From contig JAWQUS010000030.1 of assembly GCA_036365455.1 (NCBI GenBank), positions 9,796,001 through 9,860,000 on the forward strand: a stretch of DNA of 64,000 nt, in the 5' to 3' direction. Positions within the stretch are counted from its first letter, which is position 1. Each line of letters opens with the position of its first letter. Below are positions 9,488 through 24,400 of the stretch, piece by piece. The DNA comes from Macrosoma leucophasiata. Taxonomy: Eukaryota > Arthropoda > Insecta > Lepidoptera > Hedylidae. The position numbers and the translations under genes are program-made. The notes beneath the pieces were generated by a model that was given only the letters and a program-made list of their open reading frames with translations, was not told the DNA's origin and searched no databases.

Positions 9488-12400
9488 TTAACTTAATGTT
9501 TGTGGTTCAACCCAACCTCTGGACATTCTTTCTAATTTTTCTGCTATGGCAAAACACAATCTATCGTTGTTATGATTTGCAATCACTTGCATTCCAATTG
9601 GGACTCCCTCCTCGGTCAAACCAAAAGGAAGTGCAGTGGCTGGAAAACCTAGACTATTAATTATTGCTGTATATGAAAAATTCATGGCTTTCAGCAGAGG
9701 CTCATTGTGATAAGGTGCAGGTGTTGGATGTGTGGGATATAAGAAAACACCATCATCGCCTAGCATTTCTTTAAATTCATTTTCCAAATCATCTCGTAAT
9801 TTGAGGAAATGTTTGTGCTTGTCCTCTCCTAATTTCACGCCAGTATAATCAAATAGTGAAGTCATTAAACCAATGAAGGTATTATTGGAAAGACCAAATA
9901 TGTTTTTCAATATTTCGAAGCAGATTTTGCCTATTCCCTCATTTTCCATAATATATTGGCCGAATCTTTTCTCAGTCTTCATTGCTGCAAACCAGATTTC
10001 TGCAGATTTTTGTAGTAGCCCGATTTTTTTTTCTTCTGTCTTTTTAGTCCTAGGTATTAAATATCCAACCGCGTGGTGCATTGCGGTAATAATAGCCGGA
10101 TCAACTCTGTCCGCAAATGGTGCACCACTCTCAAATTGATAGTAAACTTTTATATTTTCTAGATCGACTGGTTCATTCAATTTTAATTTACTGCTGTTAT
10201 CACCAGCCATGATTTCCATTAATGGTCTCAAGTCAACAGCATACCGCGTCATAGGACCAATACCTGAAAAGACTGTTAGTATTAGCAATAGGTTAGGATC
10301 CCAGTGCAGAATCATTTCGTTCATCCCGATATGCTGCAAACCTAATTTTATGCATGTATTTATAATCTAGAGAATATAGGTAATAGGTATATCCACTAAG
10401 TTGCTGATCAAAAAATGGTTGCTAGTACTTTTTTTTTTGGAGAAAGATTTATTTGTTTTTTCAATATATAATATTGTCCACCTCTCGGCAATATGTATAA
10501 TGAATAAAAAATCACGGCTGCCGTTGCACACTTGGCCGCCCTTCAATTTTGATCAATATTTTGTTACCTAAGAATGAGGCCTGCATCTCCGAGTGCGGAA
10601 TAGGATACTGTCCTGCAATTGAGACAATGTTTCTTGTCGGCTTGTGGCCGTGTATTCCGTTGAAGAACGCTGGCAAACGAATGGAGCCACCTATATCAGA
10701 ACCTGTAATACAAAATGTATAGTCAAAACTAACATTGATGCATGTATACCTATATCTTAGATAGAAAGAATGACAAAATGAAAGAAAGAATTGCCTTTAT
10801 TGGGGCAGGCATGAGACATGGCCCCCCGAAAAAAAAGTAAACAAACATAACATAAACAAAAAAAGGAAACAAATACCAAAATAGGTCGGTACCTAAGAAA
10901 AATAAAATTACAGAAGAAAAACAAATACCTATTACATATTTAAAACTTAAGACTAATATACCCACTTAATTACATTAAAATCTAAACCCACTAACGCCAG
11001 GACATTTCTTAGTTTGGGAAGCACCAAATCATTCCATCGCCTAACGTACAGCACACTAATATTTCCAGTTTGTCACGCTGGCAGCACACCCAGAAATTGG
11101 TGCAAGATTTCTGGAGACGTTGGCAAGAAGAATACCTTATTGAAATAAAACTGTTTTTACGGATTTATCTCAATAGAGAGCAACAATTTTTCTGTTTTTC
11201 TTTCACATCTCAATTCCATACACCATAAAATCAAATTCACTATGGAATTGGAACAGGACAATAAATTAGCCTTCTTAAATACTTTATTAATTAGAGACAC
11301 CAATAACACACTCAGTCACACTGTGTTTAGGAAGTCTACCCATACTGATAGGTACCTTAATGGTGAATCACACCATCACCCGGCACATTTATCTGCCGTT
11401 GGCTCATCTCTATTTCAGAGAGCACGAGGCATCTGTGACGATCACCATCTTCAGGGGGAGCTGAAACACCTACGCCAGGTGCTACATAACAACAAGCTCC
11501 ATGTACCACCCGTCCGTCACAGAGGCCGCGTGAAACCACCTACAGTAGAACGACAACCAGCTATACTACCTTATGTTAAGGGTGTCACAGATAAAATCAG
11601 CAACATTTTAAATAAGAATTCCACTAAAACAGTTTTCAAACCATATAAAAAGATTCATCAGTATTTAAGACCCATTAAAAGTAATATTCTATTACAAAAT
11701 TCTGGCATTTATAAATTAGATTGTGATTGTGGACTCTCATATATTGGTCTAACGAAGAGAGCTGTATCCACCCGCGTTAAAGAGCACATTGCTGATGTCA
11801 AAAACCGAAGAACAGGGAGGTCTGCAGTCTGTGAACACATAGCGGATAAGCCGAACCATTACATCCGGTTTGATAAAATTCAAATACTCGCTAGAGAACA
11901 CAAACCCATTCCACGAATGGTACGCGAGGCTATTGAAATTAAAAAACACCCAAATTTCAATAGAGAAGATGGATGGCGATTATCAACATCATGGGATCCC
12001 ATACTTAGCAAGATTAAATCCCAGCCGCAGCAGTCTGCAAGACCTCAAGATACCATAAGTAATTATTGTGTTAATCCTGAACGCTACGCAAGGCGTTTAC
12101 GAAATCTATGGAGGTAGCTACATATAATTTTTTCGAACTTCTGTCAGACAAATGTCACCTCAGTCTGCCAGGGACCACGGAAACTGAAAAGCGACCGAAA
12201 CGTCGGGTTGATTTTAAAAATCATTTTAGGTTAAAATACGCGAGATAAATCCGTAAAAATAGTTTTATTTCAATGAGTGTAGCTCGCGAAAACCTAAGAA
12301 CCTTAAGCAGACTGCAAGTACGTCCAAAATGGATGGTGAAACAGAGCTAATTCCAAATTGGCGATTTGGTCGTTATAAAATCAGACAATTTACCACCAGC

Positions 12401-15400
12401 AAAATGGACCTTGGGGAGGATTGTAGATAAACATCCTGGGCAGGACGGATTCACCCGGGTGTATAGCGTGAAAAGTGACGGTTCTATTTGTAAGAGACCA
12501 GTTGTGAAATTATGTGCTTTGCCCAGTGATTAGTGTTATTTGAAAAAGGACCTTCAGGCCTTTTGGTGGGCGGTATGTTGTAAGTGAATGCATGTTATTG
12601 TACTATTTGTAATGATCGTAATGGTTAGCCAGTCGCCCAGTAAACATTGAAAACAACACACGTATTTTTTCTTTAAACACCCCTTCGATAGCAATTTGAA
12701 CCTTATTACAAACAACAATTACTTAGTACAAAACATAACAAAATAAAAAAGATCAAAATAATGTGTAACCAACCTTGTTATACACACACATTGATAATGT
12801 TTGGCCATCACGGCTGCACCAAATGGATTCCAGTTCAGTAATTAGTAATTGACAATAATGCTTGTCTGTAATCTGAATTTATTATGGCTAGGTTGCACCA
12901 AGATATTTCTTAAAGTTAAACTTGTAACATTTCACATCCTTCTCCAAATTTAACAGAGATCTTTAAGTTAGAGAAAGGATGTGAAATGTTACGATAATTT
13001 TAATTTTAACAAATATCTTGGTGCAACCCAGCCTAAGATTCCATTTCAAATAATTGATTGTTTATTCTGAGTTGGAAAAAATGGTTAGGTACTAGAAGAC
13101 ACAATTAATTAAAATTGTCTCCATGAGCTTTTGATTTCGAATGTTACCTATTCGAGTCAAAGTCAATTATGTTGTTTAACCTCGCTGCAGTGCAATCGGT
13201 GGAGAATCTGTATGCTATTACATTTACATATTATTAAAAACATGTATGTAATTGTAACGATGATGAATAATTACCAACGCCGAATATACTTCCACCTACA
13301 GACTGCAAACAACCTTCTCCTCCAGAGGAACCTCCGACTATCCTAGTTGTGTTGTAGGCGTTGTTTGTTCTTCCGTGAATTTGATTGTGAGTCTCCCACC
13401 TGGAAAATTAAAATTTCGTTTCGTTAATTTACTTGTACTGATTCTCTCTTGTATTTCATAAATATTTTATGATGAATCAAAATAAAATTAAAAAAATAAT
13501 CGGCCCAGTGCGAATTTGTCTCCGTTCCGTACAATTGTTAAATTGCCATTGCTACTTTTTGTAACAGAGACTTTTCGCACAGTTTTTTCTATAATCTGTA
13601 GGCAAAGAACTCTTCCATGTTTATTTCAACATTTTTGGTTTCGGAAATAAAGGGCGGTAAATGTCGATTTTTGTCGGACCAACTTAACTTCTGTTATAGT
13701 AAAAAAGTTGTCATTGACAGGATGACCCAAAAGCAAAAAAGATTTTTTTTGTGCTGTACCTAATTAGAAATTGACGGTTTTCAAATTTTTCTTTTACCTG
13801 TGCTTCAATTACACAACAATTTACATTGCTTCTTGCCAAATTTCACGATTCTGAGATACGCTTTGATTCTCTTATCAATGTATGAAAATCACTAACATAT
13901 TATAAAGTAAAGTCCCCCTATTTTCTCTGTCTGAATGTATGCGCTTATCTCGAAAAGTTGTGAAAGGATTTTCTCTCTGTTAAGTATCCAAACTAAGCTT
14001 GGTAAACCTACTACTTAAAAAACCTGAAAAATAAATTCTTCACTAACAATAGACAGAGATGAACAAATGAAATCATTACTTCTTTGTGACCTTTTATAAC
14101 CTGATGTACCTAAAATGTATGTTTCAAACCTAGCTCAAAATATTATGTTCTATTTAAAATTAAATTTCGCAACAATTACAAAAAAGAATTTAACTCTGTA
14201 GTGTGAAAGTTAGCGTAGAGTAGCTAAGGTATACTTTATATTTTGGGGTTAATTTACTACATCTGTATGTTCGCCTTCGGGCCGATTATCTGAGAACGAG
14301 TTGACAACAGAGCACTCCGGTAGCTGGAAAGCGAGCCGAACGTGTCCGGAAAGTGGAAAAGAGAAAGTTGCTGGTTTTTCATTACTTTAGAATTACGCAA
14401 GACACGATTGCAGAAATGAATATTCGCGTAGTATAATATTTACAATCTTTTTAATCTTTACATTTATGAATACGTACCACATGCATAATTCTGGGACATT
14501 TGTAAGTCCGATGACTATGGCTCCTTTGTTCTTTAATAGTTTAATGACTTCAGCATCTTCTTCAGCTATGTAGTCTCTACGCATCGTCACTCCCGAGGTT
14601 TGATGAAGGCCTGTAAAGTTCAACAATTATCATCAAAACAGTGCAATAGCTATAAATGCGTCGAAGAGTTCGTAGTCTCAGCCAGTACGTTTTATAATAT
14701 CTTTTTGTTTATGTATTGATGGTGGCAAAAAAGAAGACAGTTTACATGGATGGTAAGTGAATAATAAACATCTACACATCCGTTGAGGCCTAAGTTGTTT
14801 TGCCTGTGGGTTTAATTACGGGGCCATACATGTCTTACGTCCGAATGACACAGCTCGCAACAATCTATTCTATTATATGAATGACACTGTAATTACTGAC
14901 AGAGGCATCACTCGTCTAAATTGAAAGTAATGAAACCATATTATATCTGTATAGATCTCTCATAGACAATGTATGTAATTGTTAGTACTACATAGTGCAC
15001 TCATACTGGCTTTAAAACAACGGACTCTTACATTGTACCATAGTTATCTTAATAATTAACCAACATTTATAGCAAACGTTTCAGTCAATGCTAGGGTAAT
15101 ATAATGCTGAAAGGTTCAACATTCAATAATAGCTATGTTAAAAAATATGTTGTAATGAGAAATAATTATCTAATAGATACATTACCTTTGACGGCAATAC
15201 AATCTTTTGTCGTAAAAGGTACTCCTAAAAACGGCTTCTCGCGATATAATTCCTCAGTCGACTTGCCGCCGCTCCGTACGAGTTCATCGGCCTCCCGAGC
15301 TTCCTTCAACGCGGCATCGAAACGATCTTCTACGAAGCAGTTAAGTACGGAATTAACCTCCTTGATTCTCCGTATACAGGCTTCTATTACTTCCACACTC

Positions 15401-18400
15401 GTCACCTGAAAAATCAATTGGCTTAATGAATACTAATTGATTTTAAACTGGTGGTAGAGTTGAATCTCTCCGATACTGGAGTATCGGAGCTTGAGGGTGT
15501 GGACACCACCGCAATACCTTATCAGTAACCTCACGTCACTTCACGCCTGTAATCCCCGAAAGCGAAGGCAGAGGTATGCATGCATTCAAGCATACATGCG
15601 ATAAACGATAATCCAACAGTAGAAATATTTCTTGGTTCTCATTTGAAAACTTACCATGTGTAACGACCGTTCTAACCGGGTTCGAACCCCATACTGAGAC
15701 ATATATTTGTATGGCGTACAGATATTTGATTCGGGTCTACACAGGTTTATAACTGGTGTGGGGCTGTGAGTGTAAGCGTATTTTATATAAAGAAAAAAAA
15801 AAGAAGATTTCAAATAAAACAGTGAATGCAATTGGCAAAGTACAGACTCTTGGTGGAAAAAACATAAGACTGATTAGGTTTAGACTAATTTACGTTTATT
15901 AATAAACGATTTAAACTTAGAAGCTTCTACGCTTAACTCTAACTTTATCTATTTACTTATTAAAGTGGTAAGAGCTCCATAAAAGTCATCATCATGAAAT
16001 GAAAAAAAAAATGTGGCCCGTAATTCACAACTTTCCTATAATCTCGCCTAGTCGTCGTAATGTCGGAGTATTGACCAGTCAATGTGACCTTGATCAATAA
16101 CTTCAACAATTCTAGTTGCATGATGAAAACAATTTAATAGAAAAGCAATTTAATTTTGCACGAACAGAATAGATATTAGGTGTAGTGTGCAATATAAAAA
16201 TTGGAGTGAACCCATCAAACGTGAACTGGTGTCATATAACTAGTTAATCTTTACATGTCTGGTCGAATCTTGGTGCTATATTCTGCAGTATTGGGATAAT
16301 ATAAATCTTAAATTATATCTATGTATGTGTAATTTAAATATGTACAGTCAGCGTACTCTCCGCTTGACCGAAATCAGTCAATATATCGCTTTTATTGGGG
16401 CCGCAAAAAGTCGCCGTATGTTCAAGCGGCGAGTTCCCTGATCCTACATAATAATAAGATATCTGGATATATAAACTTAAACTTGAAAAAATTTACTTGC
16501 CACTTAATTCGACTAAAATTAAGTGTGCCATACAATTACCCTCTAACTACCTATTAGGTGGTGCGCGGTAGTGTCGAGTAGATAATACCAAATAGTGGTT
16601 GATAAGTTGGTACGGCAGTCGAATTCGATGAGCTCTATCTTTAGCAAAAAAATTCACAGAATTGCATTTATATATCATGAGGAGTGCAATTCTTCGAATT
16701 CAAATAATTTATTAATTACGAAACTCAATTCTTGAAGATTTTTTCCCTCCCTCACCCCTATGTAACGTGCCGTTACGTTGTTATGTAAGTACTCCTCCTC
16801 CACCTCTCAAAACGTTACGTAACACCCAAATGAGCATTTTAACTTATTTACGTATAATAGTCACAACTATGTCCCGCAAGGTACCTACCGTGAAGTCGAT
16901 AAATATCTTTGTGTTATTGCTTTAATCGCATTTGCGGTAATAAATAAAAAAAAAACAATGTTACGTAACACGTTGTTCGAACCCCCTCTCCTGTCCCTGT
17001 AACGCTTCGTAACGTTTTACAAGACCCCCTCTTCGTCCCAAATTGCCTTACGGCCTTACGTAATACTTGAACGCTCCCTTACCTACTTAATATACGTTAA
17101 GTTACAAAAAATGAAGTGAATAACAATCGTACATAATTATAACAATAATCTACAATCTAAACCTAATAAAAAATAAACATCAAAAAAATATAGGTAGGTA
17201 GGTACTAAGAAAAAACTAAGTTAAAGTTAAGTTTAACAAAAGAAAATGTGAGACATTAGCTGTATTGTGATTAACAATACAAGCTGACAAGATAAAGTTT
17301 AGGAATATAGAAAGAGACATTCTTTGTCATTCACTTCTTTGTGATTCCAAAGGCCTGTAAAGCAGACCGATTTTCGATCGAAAATCGGCCGCAAGACCTA
17401 ACCTAGCCAAGAATTAGCGGATATGTACAATGGTGTAGACGTGTAGGCGATGGGGCCAGCACCTCATCTCTCCTCTCACTTTTGTCAGTTAAACATTCTT
17501 GCGCTTCAATATTTTTCCTATATTGGGTGTCAAAAGTTGTATTACTAAAAGATTTGGGTGTGAGGTCAAGCGTTCCATACACCTGTTTATGTCTGAATCT
17601 GACTTTTCTGTATGGATTGTGGGTACATTGAGGTACCTACTCGTGAATCTCATCATTTTTGGAGAACATCGATGGTTAGCTATTGGGCGCAATATGTTAT
17701 AAAAAAATAACCTCCCCAAAAAAAATACTCAATTGGCTCTTTTCCAATCTCAAAGCTTTATAAGATCTCAGTTCATAATAAAATTCGTATAGTCAGATAG
17801 GCTTGTGGGCAACTGGGAATGACCGACTGAGCACAGTGGAGTCTTGACATTTCGTACATTTTAATTAGTTCCAAAGCCTGTCTTCTCTGGATTAACTTCG
17901 GCTTAGGTTGAGATTTCGTGCACGGCTACAAAAGTACGGCGTGTAGCCGTACGTTTCTTCTACAATTTAATTTCAAATTATGCGGCCGACTAGTGGTCGT
18001 AAAAGTCTGGCAAAAATGTGGCATGTGTTCCTTGGTGAGAGTGTAGAGAAGTACTAAGAGAAGCTTGCAAAAACTTACATAAAATAGACCTTAGTTATGT
18101 TGACCAATTCCCAAGTGGAAATTCGTAAAAGTTACTAAAGTTTTGGCAAACTAAGCCCCACACAAGAAGCTCCTTTCTTTCTCTCCTGAGAATCGTTAAC
18201 ACAAAAGCTTTGTCACCTCGACACCTCGTGTAGCCGTACGTTTCTTCTACAATTAAAAGTTAATAGGTTGGGGAAAAAGTCTTTTCGCATTATAGTATGT
18301 ATGAACTTGTAATAAAATCTCTTTGGCTGTAGTATTTGTATCTGGCTGGTTTTGGTATCATTGAAAGTTTAAATTTTAAAGAACATAATTCCAAATTCAA

Positions 18401-21400
18401 ATTAGGCAAATGTGTGATTTTCATTTGTTTTTCGTACTGTCAAGATGAGTGAATCTAATGAAGAAATTCGATACATTTTAAAATTTTACTACAAAAAAGG
18501 TAAAAATGCAACGCAAGCCGCGAAAAACATTTGCGATTTTTATGGACCTAGTGCAGTGTCTGTGAGAGTAGCACAAATTTGGTTTAAGCGTTTTCAATCC
18601 GGAAATTTTGATGTCAAAATGCACCTCGCTCTGGTCGCCCTATTACGGATAAAATGGATGCCATTTTTGAAAAAGTGGAGCAAGATCGACATATCAGTAG
18701 TTACGACGTAGCTGAAGAACTGAGAATTGACCACAAAACAGTTTTGGCGCATTTGAAAAAAGCTGGGTACAAAAAAGCTCGATATTTGGGTACCTCACGA
18801 GCTCACTGAAAGAAACCTAATGAACCGTGTACTCATTTGTGATTCTTTATTACGACGTAATGAAACCGAATCATTTTTGAAGAAGCTGATAACTGGTGAT
18901 GAAAAGTGGATCACGTACGACAAAAACGTGCGAAAAAGGTCGTGGTCAAGGGCCGGTCAGGCTTCACAGACTGTGGCGAAACCCGGGTTAACTCGCAATA
19001 AGGTGATGTTGTGTGTGTGGTGGGATTAGAAGGGCATTATTCATAATGAGCTATTACCACCAGGCAGGACTATCGATTCTGAACTCTACTGCGAACAACT
19101 GATGAGATTAAAGCAAGAAGTTGAGAGAAAGCGGCTGGAATTGATCAACAGAAGGGGTGTGGTGTTTCATCATGATAACGCTAGCCTCACACATCTATAG
19201 CCACTCAGCAAAAATTAAGAGAGTTTGGCTGGGAGGTGTTAATGCATCCGCCGTATAGTCCTGACCTTGCACCTTCAGATTTCTACCTGTTTCGGTCTCT
19301 TCAGAATTCTTTATGCAATGTTAGGTTAACATCACGAGACGACTGCCAAATCCACTTGTCGCGGTATTTTGATGAGAAGTCCCAAAATTTTTATAGCAAT
19401 GGGATCATGTCCCTACCTACAAGATGGCAAAAGGTTATCGAACAAAATGGTACATACACTCTTTAGTTAAATTTAAATAAACTATATTAAAAAATGTTTT
19501 GAATTATCTTAAAAAATGCGAAGAAACTTTTTCCCCAACCAATATTATATTTGTGTAGCCGACTAGTGGTTGTAAAAACCTGTCGAAAAATGTGGCATGT
19601 GTTCCTTGGTGAGTGTAGAAAAGTACTATAAGAGGCTTGCAGAAACTAACATAAAATAGACCTTAGTTATGTTGACCAATTCCCAAGTGGAAATTCGTAA
19701 AAGTTACTAAAGTTTTGGCAAACTAAGCCCCACACAAGAAGCTCCTTTCTTTCTCTCCTGAGAATCGTTAACACAAAGGCTTTGCCACCTCGACACCTCG
19801 TGTAGCCGTACGTTTCTTCTACAATTAACAGTTATTATATTTGTGCAGCCGACTAGTGGTCGTAAAAATCTGTCGAAAAATGTGGCATGTGTTCCTTGGT
19901 GTGTGTAGAAAAGTACTATAAGAGGCTTGCAGAAACTAACATAAAATAGACCTTAGTTATGTTGACCAATTCCCAAGTGGAAATTCGTAAAAGTTAATTA
20001 AATTAAGTTTTGGCAAACTAAGCCCCACACAAGAAGCTCCTTTCTTTCTCTCATGAGAATCGTTAACACAAAGGCTTTGTCACCTCGACAAAAAATAATA
20101 AGTTAGGTCTGTACTTATTTAGATGAAGTGCTCTTAGCGTAGTGGCTAGGTAGGCTTCAACGGGTATAAGAGTGCTTCACAACGTTCGATATGATAATTA
20201 ATGTTACGTGAAATATTATTTATATTACTTATCGAAAGGTGAGGGACAGCCATTTGAAGGGTGAAATAATTGTTTCGTGAGTTTTCCATGTTCTGGAAAA
20301 TATGTTGAGCTGGAGGTCGCTGTTACCATTTGATTACCGAACCATATTAGGTCACATATATGTAGCTATCATTCGTGGTAATAGCTTCTTAGCTATTATT
20401 ATTCAGCTAATTGCGGCACATGAGGATGTGGGCTGCTTTATTTATCCTTAAATTGCGGGTTTTTTTAAGGTTCTTCCGTTTCAACTTTTAGGTGCGTACA
20501 ATATATGTATTTAAGGCAATTAAGTCTGATAATGCAAGCAGTCAAAAAGAAGAGATGACGGCCAATGGCGCAGGTGTATATCACTCCTCAAGCAATGAAA
20601 GTTCTTGCTATTTGATTTCATAATGAGTTGGTATATTTAATCACCATGTCAAAGAATCAGAAACTTAAGATTTTTTTCAGAAATTTAGGGTGACGAGCAA
20701 CTTTTATGAAATTAAAAGTTATTACGAATCATTAAAAGTTATGTTAGAATCTATAACCTAAGTACGGATTGAGAAAAATAAAATCTCAGTTTGCACCCAA
20801 ACAATAAAGAAAATCGTGTCAAACTTTACATAATAAATCTTTTGGAGTATACCTCGTGCTCATTTTTCTTCAGTCGTTCATGCGATTTAACAAAACGTAC
20901 AATAACATAAATTACCTTTTTTCCGTATTAAATTTTTATAAGTATTTTAGTATGCGACTAAAATTAAATAAGAAGTTAATTAAAGACTTACAAAATGTTT
21001 GTTTAAATCGCTTATTCAACTATAATAATAGTCTAGTATAGTTATAGCATGCTACAACTGCTACGCTGAAGTCCTGTGTCCAGGTCGCGAGGTAAGTGCT
21101 ATTGGGATTTTACCGTTTTCCGGAAATTTCCCAGTGTCACGTTCGAAGTTGGTTTATGAGTCCGAAGATGTCAACAGGATCACCACCTGTTATATGGGAC
21201 AAAACGTAACTGGCAAATCATGGGTGTTTGCAGGTATGCTTGAGTGCATGCCAGTTACCTCTATCTGTCTCTTAATACAATCGTAAAGTTACGTTCAACT
21301 GCCTTGCTGGAATAGTAATATAGTACCTAGTTGGATAATAATTCTACTGTTGCAGGTCGGAGACACCGATTTTATTATTATGTATCTCGATGGCCATCAA

Positions 21401-24400
21401 TTTGAAAATCACTTTCCAGTACGAGGCTGTTTTCCTAAAATAATGATAATTATCGCGTAATAGAAAAACAACAATGTATTGCTAAGTGTCTATCAAAATG
21501 ATGTCAACTGAGATACACAATAAGCATCTAACCTTCAGGTTAGAAATAAGTACCTAATAGGTACTATGTATATTAAGGATTTTTTGCAATTGAGCAGATT
21601 CTTCTAGAATTCTTGCTTACGTCTTGTTATACCTATATGACAAACAACGTAACTCGTCAAGCGAGTTAGGAGTGAAGCATTGCCTATCTCTTCGTGGAAA
21701 TATAGACATGAAGATTTGTTTAATTTATGTTCATCATGACGTACATCATGTTTAGTAGCTACATAACGACCGCGTCAATCATCAAGATTGTATGCAACGG
21801 TGATCATTAACGTCGTGTCTAGGTTTATAATTCAACTAGCGATACGTCCCGGCTTCGCCCGGGTTTTTTTCCCTTTCTAAAATTTTTCATGAATGCTGTG
21901 CTCCCACTCCTTGAAGTGTGATGTTTTATCACTACTTATTACGAGTATGTATAAAGTAAAGTCCCTCTATTTTCTATGTCTGTATGTATGCGCTAATCTC
22001 GGAAAGTTGTGAACGGATTTCGTTCCTGTTGGAAAGAGGGTTTTCTGAGGAACGTTTAAGTATATCTATGGATAATAAATGCTTCCCGGACGAAGCCGGG
22101 GCGGGTCGCTAGTAGGTAATCTATAAATGGACTATCCAATACTATTTTTTTTTCAATTCGCACCTATGGTGCTTGAGAATACCTAACGCATAGCAGCTTT
22201 ATAATATTTTTACATATTATAACTGATTCTGTAAACAAGTCGAACAGTATCGAACAGTATAACAGTATAAAAAACAGTATCAAAAAGCGTTGGTCAAGAT
22301 AGGTATAAGGAAGTTATCGCCGGACTAGTTCTGAAGGGAAAATAGATGATAGCGGTATAACAGGAAAACGATTGTTGATTTTAAATGATACAGCAATTTT
22401 TAATATAGCATTGAGATACAATTTTTTTTTTTCTTTAAATATATGCTATTGAATATGTTAATACCGTTTAAAGACCAAGTTAAAGTTAAAACTATTAATA
22501 TTACTAAAGTGCATTCATTTTTCTAAGTATTATGATAAACATACGTAATGGTAAACCTATCATAGGACTATACATAAGACTATTCTTCTTTATTGTAACT
22601 AAACTTTGTTTTTCATAATGTTCGTCATGCCAAGATAATAAACCACACACTAAAAAAAATTAATGAATTGGACAAATTGCCCTCGTGCACACAGTGAGAC
22701 ATTATTTTTAAGCAATTGACGCTATTACACTAGGACACAGGTATTTCTTGTATAATATGGTAAAATAGTGAGTCTTAATAATTACTTATCCGATTCTAAC
22801 ATAAGTTACCATAATAATTATTATAACCTGGGCTGAGATCAGATATAAAGAATCATGGCGAGTTTCTTTTTCGTAAGGTTGAAAGAGAAGCTGACGGACC
22901 ATCTGATGGAAAGTGGTCACCGTCGCCTATGAATATTTGCTACATCAAGAGAATATAACCAACGCGTTGCCAGCCCTGAAGGACTCTTTTGACGACTTTT
23001 TTTTTGTAGAATCCCATCTTGTAGCATCGAGGTATTTTTTTATGGAATGAAGGTGGCAAACAAGCTTGCAGAATGATGTTAAGTGATCTAGATTTTTTTT
23101 AATTTATCAATCACTAAACACAAATAATTACATTAAAACTACCTAAAAACCACGGAAAATGTGTCTGGTTCGCTTGTAAACGTCGAGTTCGTCATTTCAT
23201 CCATAAATCATAAACAAAACAGAGGAAAACATTAAAATAATATTATCATCTAAAGCAAAAAAAAAACGTTCGTAATTTATTGAAATTTAACAACGTAGCA
23301 ATAAGCGCGACACGGTTACATCATACTTAATTGCATAGGTACATCATTCAAACTCGATCCGGTCGAGAATCCAGAGGTCAAAATGTAGATGCGTTGCCAC
23401 CCCTGAGACCTAATGTCATGTCTCTGTGATAGTTACCATATATCCGAAACACGATAGTGCTGAACATTGCCATTTAGCGGCAAATAAGTTAGGTTAGGTT
23501 ATATTAAGTAATACGGTGGTGCCTACGCCCTCGAGCTCCTACACTTGGAACTATACCACCAGTAAAAACTTCTTTAACTTCCACCAACTTCTGAGGTACC
23601 ACCTCAGAGGGAAGTTCGAGAATTGTTCCACAATTTACACGTTCCATACATTGATTTTTACAAAATTTTTGCAACTAGCTGACCCGGCAAACTTCGTATT
23701 GCCTCAAAATGAAATAATGTGTCAAAGGTTTGATAGATTCGGACTATTTATATGGGAAAAAGAAAATTGTGTTTTTTACTATTCCCCTTCAATTACTTCA
23801 TATTCTTACCTTTTAAACCTTCCCTGGACTTCCAAAAATTATTCAAAACCAAAATTAGCTTTGGCTAAAATCGGTCCAGCCGTTCTCGAGTTTTAGCGAG
23901 ACTAACGAACAGCAATTGATTTTTAATATAGTTTTTAGTATTGATTTTTAATATAGTAAATATGATAAGATAGAAATGGTTTTAGGTGAAACAGCTGGAG
24001 AATATTATCTTGAGAATATCTAGAACATTTCACGCTATTAAATTACTTTTACTTCACCAATATAAACATGTTATAACATACCAACAATAGACTAGACTAG
24101 AAACCCATCCACTTCACATTACTATAACATTTTTACTGGTGGAAGAGTTCCAGTGTAGAGACTCAAGGCCGTAGGCACGATCATGTTCCGGTTAGATGGT
24201 AACGTATGGCTCCGTAATATCTATCAGAAAGCCTTAACAGATAAGGCCTCATGTGTGGCAACGCACCTGTATTTTAACCTCTGGTTTTTGTGTAGATGTC
24301 TATAATTTGCAATCATCACTTAACATCCATATGAACTGCAAGCTTGTTTGCCACCTTCACTACATTGAAAAAAAAACTTAGTATTAAAGTTTTTGGCTCC

